Positions 8,123-16,864 of a DNA stretch of 64,000 nucleotides are shown here, in pieces. The DNA comes from Rhodoblastus sp963703385. Lineage in GTDB: Bacteria; Pseudomonadota; Alphaproteobacteria; Rhizobiales; Beijerinckiaceae. Within the stretch, counting starts at the first letter, position 1; each line of letters opens with the position of its first letter. The position numbers and the translations under genes are program-made. A model generated the notes under the pieces. The model saw only the letters and a list, made by a program, of their open reading frames with translations. It was not told the DNA's origin and did no database searches. The stretch covers positions 3,906,001 through 3,970,000 of the forward strand of contig OY969816.1 in the NCBI GenBank assembly GCA_963703385.1, written 5' to 3'.

Positions 8123-9607
8123 CTATTTCGCCTGAGCCGTGACCGGATAGGCGCTTTCCCATCCCCCGCCGAGCGCCTTGAACAATTGCACCAGATCGAG
8201 GCCGAGACTGGTCGTGCTCTCGCTGAGCCTTTGCTCGCCGACGAGCTTGGTGCGCTGGGCGTTGAGCACATTGATATATTCCTCGACGCCCTGCTTGTAG
8301 CGGCTTCGGGCGATGTCGAGGGCCAGGCGGGCGTGATCGACCTCGGCCTTGAGCCGGGCGTGGCGCTCCTGCTCGAGTCGATGCGCCGTCAGGGCGTCGA
8401 TGACATCGTGCCAGGCTTGCAGCACGGTTCGGTGATAGGTCAGCGCCGCCTCGCGCTGCTGCGCGGTGCGCAATTCCACCGTGCTCTGAAGGCGCCCGGC
8501 GTTGAAAATCGGCAGCTGGATGCTCGGGCCGAAATTATATTGCAGCGAACTCGCCCACCACAATTTCGGCACCGTGAGCGAATCGAAGCCTGACACGCCG
8601 TTGAGCTGGATGCTCGGGTAAAAGGCCGCGACCGCGACGCCGATATTGGCGGTCGCCTCGTGCAATTGCGCTTCCGCCGCGCGAATGTCGGGACGCCGGC
8701 GCGCGAGTTCGGAGGGCACGCCGACCGGGGCCGCCGGAGGCGCTGCCGGCATGGCGCGCGGCGTGGCGAGTTTCGGGCGCAGGGCGCCGGGCGGCTCGTC
8801 GAGCAGGAAGGACAAGGCGTTGATCAGCTCCGATTCCCTCTGCTCCAGCCCGGGCAGTTCGGCCTTGACCGATTCGATCTGGGCTTCCGCGTTTTCGGTG
8901 TCGAGCGCGCTTTGCATGCCGGAGCGCTGGCGCTCGCGCGCCACTTCCAGCACGTCCTCGCTGATTTTGATATTTTCGCGGGCGATGGCGAGCTGGGCCT
9001 GCGCCCCGCGCAGCGAAATATAGTCGCGCGCGACCTCGGCAAAAGCTGAGACCAGGGCGCCGCGCCGCTGCTCGGCGCTCGCCTCGACATTGGCGTTGGC
9101 CGCCTCGACCTGGCGCCGGACATGGCCCCACAGGTCCAGCTCCCACGAGGCGTCGAAGCCGGTGTAATAATCGGTGATCGGCGTGATCGCGAAAGTCTGT
9201 CCCGGCGCGACGAGCGGAGTCAGCAAACTGACAATGCCATTCTGGCTGTAGAGTTCGCGATTGGCGTGGGCGTCGGCGTTGATCGTCGGCAGTTGCTGCG
9301 AGGCCGTGACATTGCGCTCGAACCGGCTCTCCGCGAGGCGGATGGTCGCGGCGCGCACGTCGAGATTGGCGGAGGCGACCTGCTGTTCGAGGCCGGTCAG
9401 AACCGGATCGCGGAAGATCGCCCACCAGTCCGGGTTCGGCGGCTCGGCCAGGGGACCGGCGGCGCCCGGCGCGGCGAAGGGTTTCGACGGCAGGCCGGTC
9501 TCGGGCGGCGCGAAATCGGGCCCGAGCGAACAGCCCGACAGCAGCGCGAGGCCCGATGCGGTCGCCAGCCCGCGCAAGCTCCGCTTGATGGTCCGGCGTC
9601 TGGTCAA
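8123..9607 (-). CDS. Outer-membrane factor lipoprotein (NodT/OprM family)
   Basis: A 494-residue TolC-like channel that connects an inner-membrane pump to the outside. The N-terminus carries a lipobox (LALLSGC, then SLGPDFAPP), as usual for the NodT class, followed by two OEP repeats rich in coiled coil (residues ~60-270 and ~280-480; motifs ARRPDIRAAEAQLHEATANIGVA and RYKQGVEEYINVLNAQR). The start is a TTG whose codon overlaps the TGA stop of the upstream emrB-like gene (TTGA), implying translational coupling. The same frame stays open far upstream inside emrB, but that part is antisense noise. Third gene of the emrA-emrB-OMF operon, giving a complete tripartite exporter. Confidence 0.9.
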   Translation of the reverse strand: MTRRRTIKRSLRGLATASGLALLSGCSLGPDFAPPETGLPSKPFAAPGAAGPLAEPPNPDWWAIFRDPVLTGLEQQVASANLDVRAATIRLAESRFERNVTASQQLPTINADAHANRELYSQNGIVSLLTPLVAPGQTFAITPITDYYTGFDASWELDLWGHVRRQVEAANANVEASAEQRRGALVSAFAEVARDYISLRGAQAQLAIARENIKISEDVLEVARERQRSGMQSALDTENAEAQIESVKAELPGLEQRESELINALSFLLDEPPGALRPKLATPRAMPAAPPAAPVGVPSELARRRPDIRAAEAQLHEATANIGVAVAAFYPSIQLNGVSGFDSLTVPKLWWASSLQYNFGPSIQLPIFNAGRLQSTVELRTAQQREAALTYHRTVLQAWHDVIDALTAHRLEQERHARLKAEVDHARLALDIARSRYKQGVEEYINVLNAQRTKLVGEQRLSESTTSLGLDLVQLFKALGGGWESAYPVTAQAK

Positions 9608-11184
9608 TGCGCCGCTCCCGGTCCGCCGTCGGATTTGCGCGAGGTCATGAGGAAGGCGAAGGGCGCGACCATGAAAGCGACCATGGCGCAGGCGACATAG
9701 GTGTCGGCATAGGCCATGATCGCGGCCTGGGTGCGGACCATGAGATAAATCTTTCCCAACGCCATCTGCTGCGAGGCGGCGGCGGAATGGCCCATCGCCA
9801 TCAGCGAATGGGCGTAGTTGGCGACCAGTTCCCTGAACGGCTGACGGAAGGGAGTCGCCAGATCGGCGAGGACGCTTTGATGGGCCTGGACGCGCCGGGC
9901 GACAAAGGAGGTCGAGAGCGCGATGCCGATCGAGCCCGCGACATTGCGGAACATCGAGAACAAGGCGACGCCGTCGGGGTTGAGGTCGCGCGGCAGGGTC
10001 ATATAGGCCACGGTGCTGATCGGCACGAAGAGGAAGGCGAGCGCGGTGGTCTGGAACATGCGCATCGCCACCAGCAGGCCGAAATTGATGTTTGCGGCCA
10101 GCTGGCTCGAATAGAGCATGGCGAAGCCCATGATGGTGAAGCCCGCGGCGATGAGATTGCGCGCCGGCGTGATCCGCAGCATTCGTCCGACGATCGGGAT
10201 GAGAAGGATCACCATCAGGCCGCCCGGCGACAGGATCAGACCCGCCCAGGTCGCGTTGTAATTGAGATAGACCTGCGCGAGCTGCGGGATCATCACCGCG
10301 CTGGCGTAAAGGATGCCGCCTGTCGCCGCCATCATCAGGCAGCCGGTGGCGAAATTGCGGTCCTTGAACACCGCGAAATGGACGATGGGACGGCGCGCGA
10401 CCGACAGCCAGAAGATCGAGCCCAAAATGCCGAGGAAGGCCATCACGGCCATGAAACGGATGAAGGGCGAGGCGAACCAGTCCGCGTCCTCGCCGCGGTC
10501 GAGCATGACTTCGAGCGAGCCGAGACCGATGGCGATGAGGGAAAGACCGATGAAATCCATGCCGCGGCTCTTGCGCTCGCGGACCCAGGGCGGGTCGTCG
10601 ACCAGAGCCGCGACCAGAAAGACCGCGATGATCCCGACCGGAATGTTGAGAAAGAAGATCCAGCGCCACGAGGTCTGGTCGGTGATGAAGCCGCCGAGCG
10701 TCGGCCCCAGGACCGGGGCGACGATGGTCGCCATGGCCGCGACGCCGAAAGCCGCGCCGCGCCGGGCCGGCGGAAAAGTGTCGAGGATGATCGACTGCTG
10801 GTTGGGCTGCATGCCGCCGCCGAAAAAGCCCTGGGCGAGGCGGAAGACGATCAGCTGGCTCAAGCTTTGCGCCGAGCCGCAGAGGAAGGAGAACACCGTG
10901 AACATGGCGATGCAGATGACGAAATAGCGCTTGCGCCCGAGCAGGTCGCCGAGCCAGCCGGAGATCGTCAGCACGATGCCGTTGGCCACGAGATAGGAGG
11001 TCAGAACCCAGGTCGCCTCGTCCGTGCTCGCCGAAAGGCTGCCGGCTATATGCGGCAAGGCGACGTTGACGATGGTCGTGTCGAGCACTTCCATGAAGGT
11101 CGCGATCGTGACCGCCACCGCGATCAGCCAGGGATTGCCCGCCGGCTTCCAGCCCGCGTGCGGGTCGGCGGCGGCTTCGCTCAT
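9604..11184 (-). CDS. emrB: MFS multidrug transporter, DHA2/EmrB-QacA family
   Basis: A 526-residue, 14-TM proton-coupled drug exporter. The first segments read AVTIATFMEVLDTTIVNVALPHIAG (TM1, containing motif D1), and WVLTSYLVANGIVLTISGWLGDLLGRKR, the family motif A region, follows. Motif C is seen as APVLGPTLGGFI. The length is typical of EmrB. It overlaps the emrA-like gene upstream by four bases and the outer-membrane factor downstream by three, so all three are coupled. The substrate is unknown; EmrB relatives export hydrophobic uncouplers and antibiotics. Confidence 0.92.
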   Translation of the reverse strand: MSEAAADPHAGWKPAGNPWLIAVAVTIATFMEVLDTTIVNVALPHIAGSLSASTDEATWVLTSYLVANGIVLTISGWLGDLLGRKRYFVICIAMFTVFSFLCGSAQSLSQLIVFRLAQGFFGGGMQPNQQSIILDTFPPARRGAAFGVAAMATIVAPVLGPTLGGFITDQTSWRWIFFLNIPVGIIAVFLVAALVDDPPWVRERKSRGMDFIGLSLIAIGLGSLEVMLDRGEDADWFASPFIRFMAVMAFLGILGSIFWLSVARRPIVHFAVFKDRNFATGCLMMAATGGILYASAVMIPQLAQVYLNYNATWAGLILSPGGLMVILLIPIVGRMLRITPARNLIAAGFTIMGFAMLYSSQLAANINFGLLVAMRMFQTTALAFLFVPISTVAYMTLPRDLNPDGVALFSMFRNVAGSIGIALSTSFVARRVQAHQSVLADLATPFRQPFRELVANYAHSLMAMGHSAAASQQMALGKIYLMVRTQAAIMAYADTYVACAMVAFMVAPFAFLMTSRKSDGGPGAAH

Positions 11185-12281
11185 TTCAGCGACACCGTGG
11201 GGACGACCGACATGCCGAGCGGCAGCGGCTCGTCCTGGTTCAGGCCGCTGTCGATGTCGATCTTGACCGGCACGCGCTGCACGATCTTCACGAAATTGCC
11301 AGTGGCGTTTTCCGGCGGAAAGGCGGTGAATTTCGCGCCCGTGCCCTGCTGGATCGAGTCGACATGGGCTTCCAGCTTGAGGTCGGGATAGGCGTCCACC
11401 GCGATCCTGACCTTCTGGCCCGGCCGCATCCGGGTCAGCTGGGTTTCCTTGAAATTGGCGGTCACCCAGCGTTCCGGCGCGACGATGGCGAACAATTGCT
11501 GGCCGGGGGCGACATAATCGCCCCTTTCGACATTGCGCTTGGTGATCCAGCCGTCCTGCGGCGCCTTGACCTCGGTCCAGGACAGATTGAGCGCGGCCTG
11601 ATCGAGGCGGGCCTTCGCCTGTTCGACCTGGCCCTCCAACTGGCCGACCTGTTTTCCAACCTCCGCAACCCGCTGTGGCGCGGGCGAGGCCTGGAGAACC
11701 TGCGCCTCGGCGAGCGCGACCTGCGCCTTGGCCGTGTCGAGGGCCGCTTTCGCCGCGTCCACGTCCTGCGCCGAGGTGGCGATCTTGCTCAGCGAGCGCT
11801 GGCGGCTGTAGTCCGCCTGCGCCTTGTCGAAGGCGGCCTTGGCCGAGGCGAGCTGCGCCTGGGCCTGCGCCAGCAGCGCGGGGAAATTCTTCTGCGCGAC
11901 CTCGAAGCCATATTGCTGGGCCGCGAGCTGGGCTTTCGCGGTCGCCAGCGCGCCGTCGGCGAGATCGCGCTCATATCGATATTGGCGCGGGTCGATCCTG
12001 AGCAGAACCTGACCGGCGTGGACGAACTGGTTGTCGGTCACGTCGAGCGCAACCACATTGCCGGCGACGCGCGGGGAAATGATCACCGAACGGCCGTCGA
12101 TGAAGGCGTCGTCGGTGTCCTCGATATCGCGGGTGGAAAACCAGTAATAAAATCCGCCGAGCGCCATCGCGGCGAGAATCAGGACGCCGACCGGCTTGAT
12201 CCGCGCGGCGCGTCGCGCGCGCGCCTGCTCTTGCGGATCGGCCGCCGCGGGCGCCCGCTCCGCCACTTCCGCTTCAGTCAC
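11181..12281 (-). CDS. emrA: EmrA/HlyD-type membrane-fusion protein
   Basis: Periplasmic adaptor of the EmrAB-OMF exporter, 366 residues from the preferred GTG. One N-terminal TM (VGVLILAAMALGGFYYWF), then the signature DTDDAFIDGRSVIISPRVAGNV, a long alpha-hairpin (~residues 95-220, Ala/Gln/Lys-rich coiled coil), the second lipoyl half and a beta-barrel (WVTANFKETQLTRMRPGQKV). GTG 12281 is chosen because GGAGA sits six bases upstream; an in-frame ATG at 12314 would add 11 residues but has only a weak ribosome site. First gene of the operon; the promoter should lie in the 87-120 bp before ackA's end. Confidence 0.9.
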   Translation of the reverse strand: MTEAEVAERAPAAADPQEQARARRAARIKPVGVLILAAMALGGFYYWFSTRDIEDTDDAFIDGRSVIISPRVAGNVVALDVTDNQFVHAGQVLLRIDPRQYRYERDLADGALATAKAQLAAQQYGFEVAQKNFPALLAQAQAQLASAKAAFDKAQADYSRQRSLSKIATSAQDVDAAKAALDTAKAQVALAEAQVLQASPAPQRVAEVGKQVGQLEGQVEQAKARLDQAALNLSWTEVKAPQDGWITKRNVERGDYVAPGQQLFAIVAPERWVTANFKETQLTRMRPGQKVRIAVDAYPDLKLEAHVDSIQQGTGAKFTAFPPENATGNFVKIVQRVPVKIDIDSGLNQDEPLPLGMSVVPTVSLK

Positions 12282-12401
12282 TTCATTTCTCCGATCGGCT
12301 CGCGGCTTCCGCATAAACCAAAAGCCCCGCTTTGTCTCGCGGTCAAAAGCCGCAAGGCGGGTGTGCAGCGGCGCAATCTGAAGGCAAGCTGGAAAGAAGG
12401 T

Positions 12402-13637
12402 TTATGCAGGCCGGCATTCGGGTTTTGCGGCGGCCGCCCCCGCGCCCAGCGGCTGCTTGAGGCCCAGCAATTCGGCGGTGTGGGCGGCGATCATCCGCTC
12501 CTCGTCGGTTTTCAGGATCAGCGCGACCGTCGGCGAGCCTTTGTCGGAAATGACGCGCTCGTTCCGGGCATTGGCCGCTTGGTCGATGTGGACGCCGAAC
12601 CATTCCATGTCCTTGAGGATGGCGTGGCGAATATTGACCGCGTTTTCCCCTATGCCGCCGGTCAGAACGATGCAGTCGAGACCGCCGAGAACCGCGGCGA
12701 GGCCGCCGATCTCGCGGCGCACGCGCGAGACGAAATAATCGATCGCGTCCTTTGCCGATTGTTGGTTCGAGGCTTCGAGATCGCGGACGTCGTTGGAAAT
12801 TCCCGACATGCCCTTGAGGCCGGAGTTCCTGTAGAGCAGGTCGGTGATCTCGTCCGTCGACATCTTTTTCTCGCTGATGAGATAAAGCACGACGCCCGGA
12901 TCGAGCTGGCCGCAGCGGGTGCCCATCGGCACGCCGTCGAGCGCGGTGAAGCCCATGGTCGAGGCGAGTGATTTGCCGGCGTTGATCGCGCACAGCGAGG
13001 CGCCGTTGCCGAGATGGGCGACGATGACTTTTCCGCGCGCGAGAACTGGTTCCTCGTGGCGCAGGATGCGGGTGATGAATTCGTAGGACAGGCCATGGAA
13101 GCCGTAACGCCGCACGCCCTCGTCGTAATATTTCCGCGGCAAGGCGAAAGTGTCGGCGATATAGGGATGTTTGCGGTGGAAAGCCGTGTCGAAACAGGCG
13201 ACTTGCGCGGCGTCGGGAAAAGCCGCGACCGCCGCCTCGACGCCGGCGAGATTGAAAGGCTGGTGCAGGGGCGCGAGGGGCTCGAAGGCCCGCAGCTGGC
13301 GCAGGATTTTCTCATCCAGCCGAACCGGCTCGGAAAAATCCGGCCCGCCATGGACGATGCGATGGCCGACGCCCAAAACCTTGCCGCCGAATTTTTCCTG
13401 CTCCAGCCAGTCGAGCACCGAAGCCAGCGCCATGGCGTGATCCACGGCGCGGCGCCCCCGTTCGAGTGGAAAAAGGGTTCTTTCGCCGCCGCTTTTCCTG
13501 GCGGTGAAAGTCGCCGGGCCGCCGATTCCGTCGATCTGACCCAAAGCGAGCGGGGTCAATTCGCCCCCGGCGATCCGTTGGGCGGAAAATTTCACCGATG
13601 ACGAGCCGGCGTTGATGGTCAGGATGATGTCGGCCAT
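12402..13637 (-). CDS. ackA: Acetate kinase
   Basis: Reversibly converts acetyl phosphate and ADP to acetate and ATP. The 411-residue product begins ADIILTINAGSSSVKFSAQ (phosphate-binding N-terminus) and has GHRIVHGG, DTAFH, LGNGASLCAI and TGGIGENA, the standard ASKHA-fold signature positions. The C-terminus carries a short Ala-rich extension after ELLGL. It lies 12 bp downstream of the MaoC-Pta gene on the same strand; together they make the Pta-Ack pathway. A long antisense open frame runs through the gene and is not coding. Confidence 0.96.
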   Translation of the reverse strand: MADIILTINAGSSSVKFSAQRIAGGELTPLALGQIDGIGGPATFTARKSGGERTLFPLERGRRAVDHAMALASVLDWLEQEKFGGKVLGVGHRIVHGGPDFSEPVRLDEKILRQLRAFEPLAPLHQPFNLAGVEAAVAAFPDAAQVACFDTAFHRKHPYIADTFALPRKYYDEGVRRYGFHGLSYEFITRILRHEEPVLARGKVIVAHLGNGASLCAINAGKSLASTMGFTALDGVPMGTRCGQLDPGVVLYLISEKKMSTDEITDLLYRNSGLKGMSGISNDVRDLEASNQQSAKDAIDYFVSRVRREIGGLAAVLGGLDCIVLTGGIGENAVNIRHAILKDMEWFGVHIDQAANARNERVISDKGSPTVALILKTDEERMIAAHTAELLGLKQPLGAGAAAAKPECRPA

Positions 13638-13649
13638 GGCGGTCGCGGC

Positions 13650-15077
13650 TCATTCGGCGGCGAGCGGCTTGCCAGCCGAAACGCCGGCGAAGGCGCGGCC
13701 GTGCTTGCGCCAATAGGCATAGAGCTGGGCCAGAGCGCAGGAGACGAGGCGCGCGTTCTCGTTGTCGGCCCGGCTGGTCAACATCACCGGCGCCGAGGCG
13801 CCGACGACGAGGCCGGCGGCCTCGGCGTGGGAGACGAAAGTCAGCTCCTTGGCGAGCAGGTTGCCGGATTCGAGATTGGGCGCGATCAGGACATTGGCGT
13901 GGCCGGCGACCAGCGACACGATGCCCTTGGTGCGCGCGGCGTCCATGTCGATGGCGTTGTCCATGGCCAGTGGCCCGTCAACCGCGCCGCCGCGAATCTG
14001 CCCGCGCTCCGCCATTTTCGAGAGAATGGCGGCGTCGAGCGTCGAGGGAATCGCCGGATTGATGACCTCGACCGCCGAAAGCACCCCGACCTTGGGCTCG
14101 ACGCCGCAGGCCAAAGCGAGGTCGATGGCGTTCTGGACGATGTCCATCTTGGTCAGAAGGTCGGGCGCGATATTGATCGCGGCGTCGGAAACGAACAGGA
14201 GGTCGTCGAGGGTGATCGTGTCGAGCACGAAGACATGGCTGATGCGCCGCCCGCTGCGCAACCCATCCTTGGCGACCACCGCGGCAAGCAGATCGTCGGA
14301 ATGAAGGTCGCCCTTCATCACCGCGCCGGCCTCTCCGGCGCGGACCATGGCGACCGCCCGGCCGGCGGCCGCGCGGTGGTTCTTTTCCTCGATCAACCTG
14401 AACGCGGAAATATCGGCTTCGAGCTCCCTGGCGGCGGCGGCGATCCGCTCCGGATCGCCGATGAAGATCGGCTCGATCAGCCCTTTTTCATGGGCCAGCA
14501 GCGGACCGCCCAGCGAATTGTGGTCTTCCGGACAAACCACCACCGTCTTCAGGCGCGGCAATTGCGCGGCCAAAGCGATCAGATGCGGAAACTGCTCCCT
14601 TTCCTCCATGATCAGCGCCGGCAATTCGCGCGTCGGGGTTTCGATAGTGCGGGTGGGGGCCTCGACCACCGCAAGCCCCTTGCAGACGACCTGGCCGTGG
14701 CTGTTGACGATCGATGTGTCGAAGGCCGCGACCGGCTCGGCGCGCTTTTCGCGGCAGGTCACCGTCACCTTGAGGCGGTCGCCGACGTGGACGCGATGCG
14801 GGAATTGCAAATTCTGCTCGAGATAGAGCGTGCCGGGACCGGGCAGGAGATTGCCGAGCACCGCCGAAATCAGCGAGCCGACCCACATCGACGGCGCGAC
14901 CGGCGCCTCGGCGCTTTCCGCGCCCTCGACGCCCGGCAGCATCAGAGGATTGGTGTTGCCCGAGACATGGGCGAAGAGGAAAAGGTCGCGCTCCAAACAG
15001 GTCCGCTCGATCGAGGCGGTATCCCCGACCCGGAGCTGCGCCCAGGTTTTGTTGGCAACGGTCTTCGCCTTCTTCAT
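13650..15077 (-). CDS. MaoC-like hydratase / phosphate acetyltransferase fusion
   Basis: A 475-residue fusion protein. Residues ~1-145 form a MaoC-like hot-dog domain (LFLFAHVSGNTNPLML; VGSLISAVLGNLLPGPGT), residues ~165-470 a phosphotransacetylase domain (PIFIGDPERI; NHRAAAGRAVAMVRAGEAGAVMKGDLHSD; GHANVLIAPNLESGN). The Pta half interconverts acetyl-CoA and acetyl phosphate for the adjacent acetate kinase. The hydratase half is of uncertain substrate; similar fusions in alphaproteobacteria are annotated as bifunctional enoyl-CoA hydratase/phosphate acetyltransferase. ATG 15077 is preferred (GAGG upstream); the frame is open further but only antisense to neighbouring sequence. First gene of a two-gene operon with ackA. 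Confidence 0.92.
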   Translation of the reverse strand: MKKAKTVANKTWAQLRVGDTASIERTCLERDLFLFAHVSGNTNPLMLPGVEGAESAEAPVAPSMWVGSLISAVLGNLLPGPGTLYLEQNLQFPHRVHVGDRLKVTVTCREKRAEPVAAFDTSIVNSHGQVVCKGLAVVEAPTRTIETPTRELPALIMEEREQFPHLIALAAQLPRLKTVVVCPEDHNSLGGPLLAHEKGLIEPIFIGDPERIAAAARELEADISAFRLIEEKNHRAAAGRAVAMVRAGEAGAVMKGDLHSDDLLAAVVAKDGLRSGRRISHVFVLDTITLDDLLFVSDAAINIAPDLLTKMDIVQNAIDLALACGVEPKVGVLSAVEVINPAIPSTLDAAILSKMAERGQIRGGAVDGPLAMDNAIDMDAARTKGIVSLVAGHANVLIAPNLESGNLLAKELTFVSHAEAAGLVVGASAPVMLTSRADNENARLVSCALAQLYAYWRKHGRAFAGVSAGKPLAAE

Positions 15078-15172
15078 CGCTCGCCTCGTCCTGGACACAG
15101 CGCCGTTCGGCCCCGACGCGCCTATGTTGCGCCGCAACATGATCGAGTTCAACGGGTCGCGCGTTTGAAAAG

Positions 15173-16285
15173 CTATATCACGACAGTCAGGTCCTTGGCG
15201 GCGCGGGTGACGCCGGTATAGAGCCAGCGCTCGCGATTCTCGCGAAAGGCCCAGCTTTCGTCGAACAGGACCACCTTGTCCCATTGCGAGCCTTGCGCCT
15301 TGTGCACGGTGAGGGCGTAGCCAAAATCGAATTCGTCCGACTCCCGCCGCTGGGCATAGGAAATGGTCTCCTCCTCGCCGCTGAACAGCGCCGGCAGCAC
15401 GCCGACGCGGATCGCCTTTACGCCCGGCGCCTCCTCGGGCGTCAGGCCCATGCGATAGCGCGCCCGGCGAATCCCTGAGGCCCGGGTGACCCGGAAAATG
15501 GCGCCGTTGAGCAGGCCCTTGGCCTTGTCGTTGCGCAGGCAGACCAGTTTCTCGCCGACTTCGGGCAAGGCTTCCTTGAAGCCCAACAATTCGCGCAGCC
15601 GCCGATTATAGGCGCGGCGGGTCTTGTTCAGCCCGACCAGCACCTGATCGGCGGCCTTGACCTGTTCGGCGTCGATTTTTTCGCGCGGCAGAACCCGCAT
15701 CGCGCCATGGTCGCCCGGCGCCAGCCTTTCGCCGGCCCGCACCAGCATGGACAGGCGCACAATCGGGTTATCCGCCGCCTGGCGATGCACCTCGGTCAGC
15801 ATCACGTCGGGCGCCTGTTCGGTGAAAAAGCCGCCGCCTTTCACCGGCGGCAATTGCGCGGGATCGCCGAGCACCAGAACCTTCTTGCCGAAGGACAAAA
15901 GGTCGCGGCCCAGTTCCTCGTCCACCATGGAGCATTCGTCGATGACGATCAGGCTCGCCCTGGAGGCCAGGCTGTCCTCGTTGAGCACGAAGCTCGGCTC
16001 CTCGCTGTCGAGGTCCTTGGGCCGGTAGATCAGGGAATGGATGGTGCGGGCCTCGCCGCAGCCTTTTTCGCGCAAGACCAGCGCGGCCTTGCCGGTGAAG
16101 GCGGCGAATTGCACCTCGCCATCGACATTTTCGGCGATATGGCGCGCCAGCGTGGTCTTGCCGGTCCCGGCATAGCCGAACAGCCGGAAAAGCTGGGGCC
16201 CGCCGGACTCGCCGATCCAGCGCGCGACGGCGGAAAGCGCCTTATCCTGCTGGGCGGACCAATCCATTCTTGTCCAATCGAGCAA
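15173..16285 (-). CDS. RecD-like ATP-dependent DNA helicase (SF1B, AAA_30)
   Basis: A 370-residue compact superfamily-1 helicase. Walker A is GYAGTGKT (residues 37-44), Walker B IVIDECSMVDEE, then GDPAQLPPV (motif III), and the UvrD_C_2 region has FGYALTVHKAQGSQWDKVVLFDES and LYTGVTRAAKDL. It is much shorter than RecD or RecD2 and lacks their N-terminal extensions, matching the stand-alone 'ATP-binding domain-containing' helicases common in alphaproteobacteria. Role in DNA repair is inferred from family. An alternative start at Met7 (MDWSAQQ) is possible. Divergent from ohr across 135 bp. Confidence 0.88.
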   Translation of the reverse strand: MLDWTRMDWSAQQDKALSAVARWIGESGGPQLFRLFGYAGTGKTTLARHIAENVDGEVQFAAFTGKAALVLREKGCGEARTIHSLIYRPKDLDSEEPSFVLNEDSLASRASLIVIDECSMVDEELGRDLLSFGKKVLVLGDPAQLPPVKGGGFFTEQAPDVMLTEVHRQAADNPIVRLSMLVRAGERLAPGDHGAMRVLPREKIDAEQVKAADQVLVGLNKTRRAYNRRLRELLGFKEALPEVGEKLVCLRNDKAKGLLNGAIFRVTRASGIRRARYRMGLTPEEAPGVKAIRVGVLPALFSGEEETISYAQRRESDEFDFGYALTVHKAQGSQWDKVVLFDESWAFRENRERWLYTGVTRAAKDLTVVI

Positions 16286-16420
16286 ATCCTGTAAGAACTT
16301 TTATAGAACATCGCCGCGAAAAGCGAGGGCGCCGCGCATGAAAATTAACGGCGCGGCGCAACCAAATGGACGCGCCAAAGGTTAAAAAATGCGCGTTTTT
16401 CGTACCCGAGGGAGAGCAAG

Positions 16421-16864
16421 ATGACCACCTATGACATCAAAGTCCTGGAACATGCCGTGGCCCATAATACCGGCGGGCGCAACGGCCATTCCGAAACCGA
16501 GGACGGCTCGGTCAGCGTCAATCTCTCGGTGCGCAAGGGCATGGGTGGACCGGGCCTGCCCGATACGACGACGCCCGAACATCTGTTCGCGGCCGGCTAC
16601 GCCGCCTGTTTCGGCGGCGCGGTCGATTTCGTCGCCACGCAGCATAAAGTGAAAATTCCGGATGCAACCGTCACCTGCAAAGTATCGGTCGGCCCGCGCA
16701 ACGGTGGCGGTTTTGGCATTGCAGTCGAGATGAAAGTGACCTCGAAAAGCCTGCCCACCGCCGAATTGAAAAAGCTGGTGGAGGAGGCGCATGAAATGGT
16801 CTGCCCTTACAGCCACGCGACGCGGGGCAATATCCCGTTCCATCTGGAGGTCGAGGGGGCTTAG
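16421..16864 (+). CDS. ohr: Organic hydroperoxide resistance protein (OsmC/Ohr)
   Basis: A 147-residue thiol peroxidase that reduces organic hydroperoxides, using lipoylated proteins as electron donor in this family. Both catalytic cysteines are present: Cys63 in AAGYAACFGGA and Cys128 in HEMVCPYSHATRGN, along with the active-site Arg in NTGGRNGHS (Arg20). The ribosome site GGGAGAGCAAG lies just upstream of the ATG. No OhrR gene is adjacent, and I see no clear OhrR palindrome in the 135 bp upstream. It converges with rlmN, the two 3' ends overlapping by four bases. Confidence 0.95.
   Translation: MTTYDIKVLEHAVAHNTGGRNGHSETEDGSVSVNLSVRKGMGGPGLPDTTTPEHLFAAGYAACFGGAVDFVATQHKVKIPDATVTCKVSVGPRNGGGFGIAVEMKVTSKSLPTAELKKLVEEAHEMVCPYSHATRGNIPFHLEVEGA

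Noticed and set aside
9607..11391. 594-codon plus-strand frame across emrB/emrA
   Set aside because: Low-complexity Arg/Asp/His-rich antisense frame; the minus-strand genes have clear family motifs.
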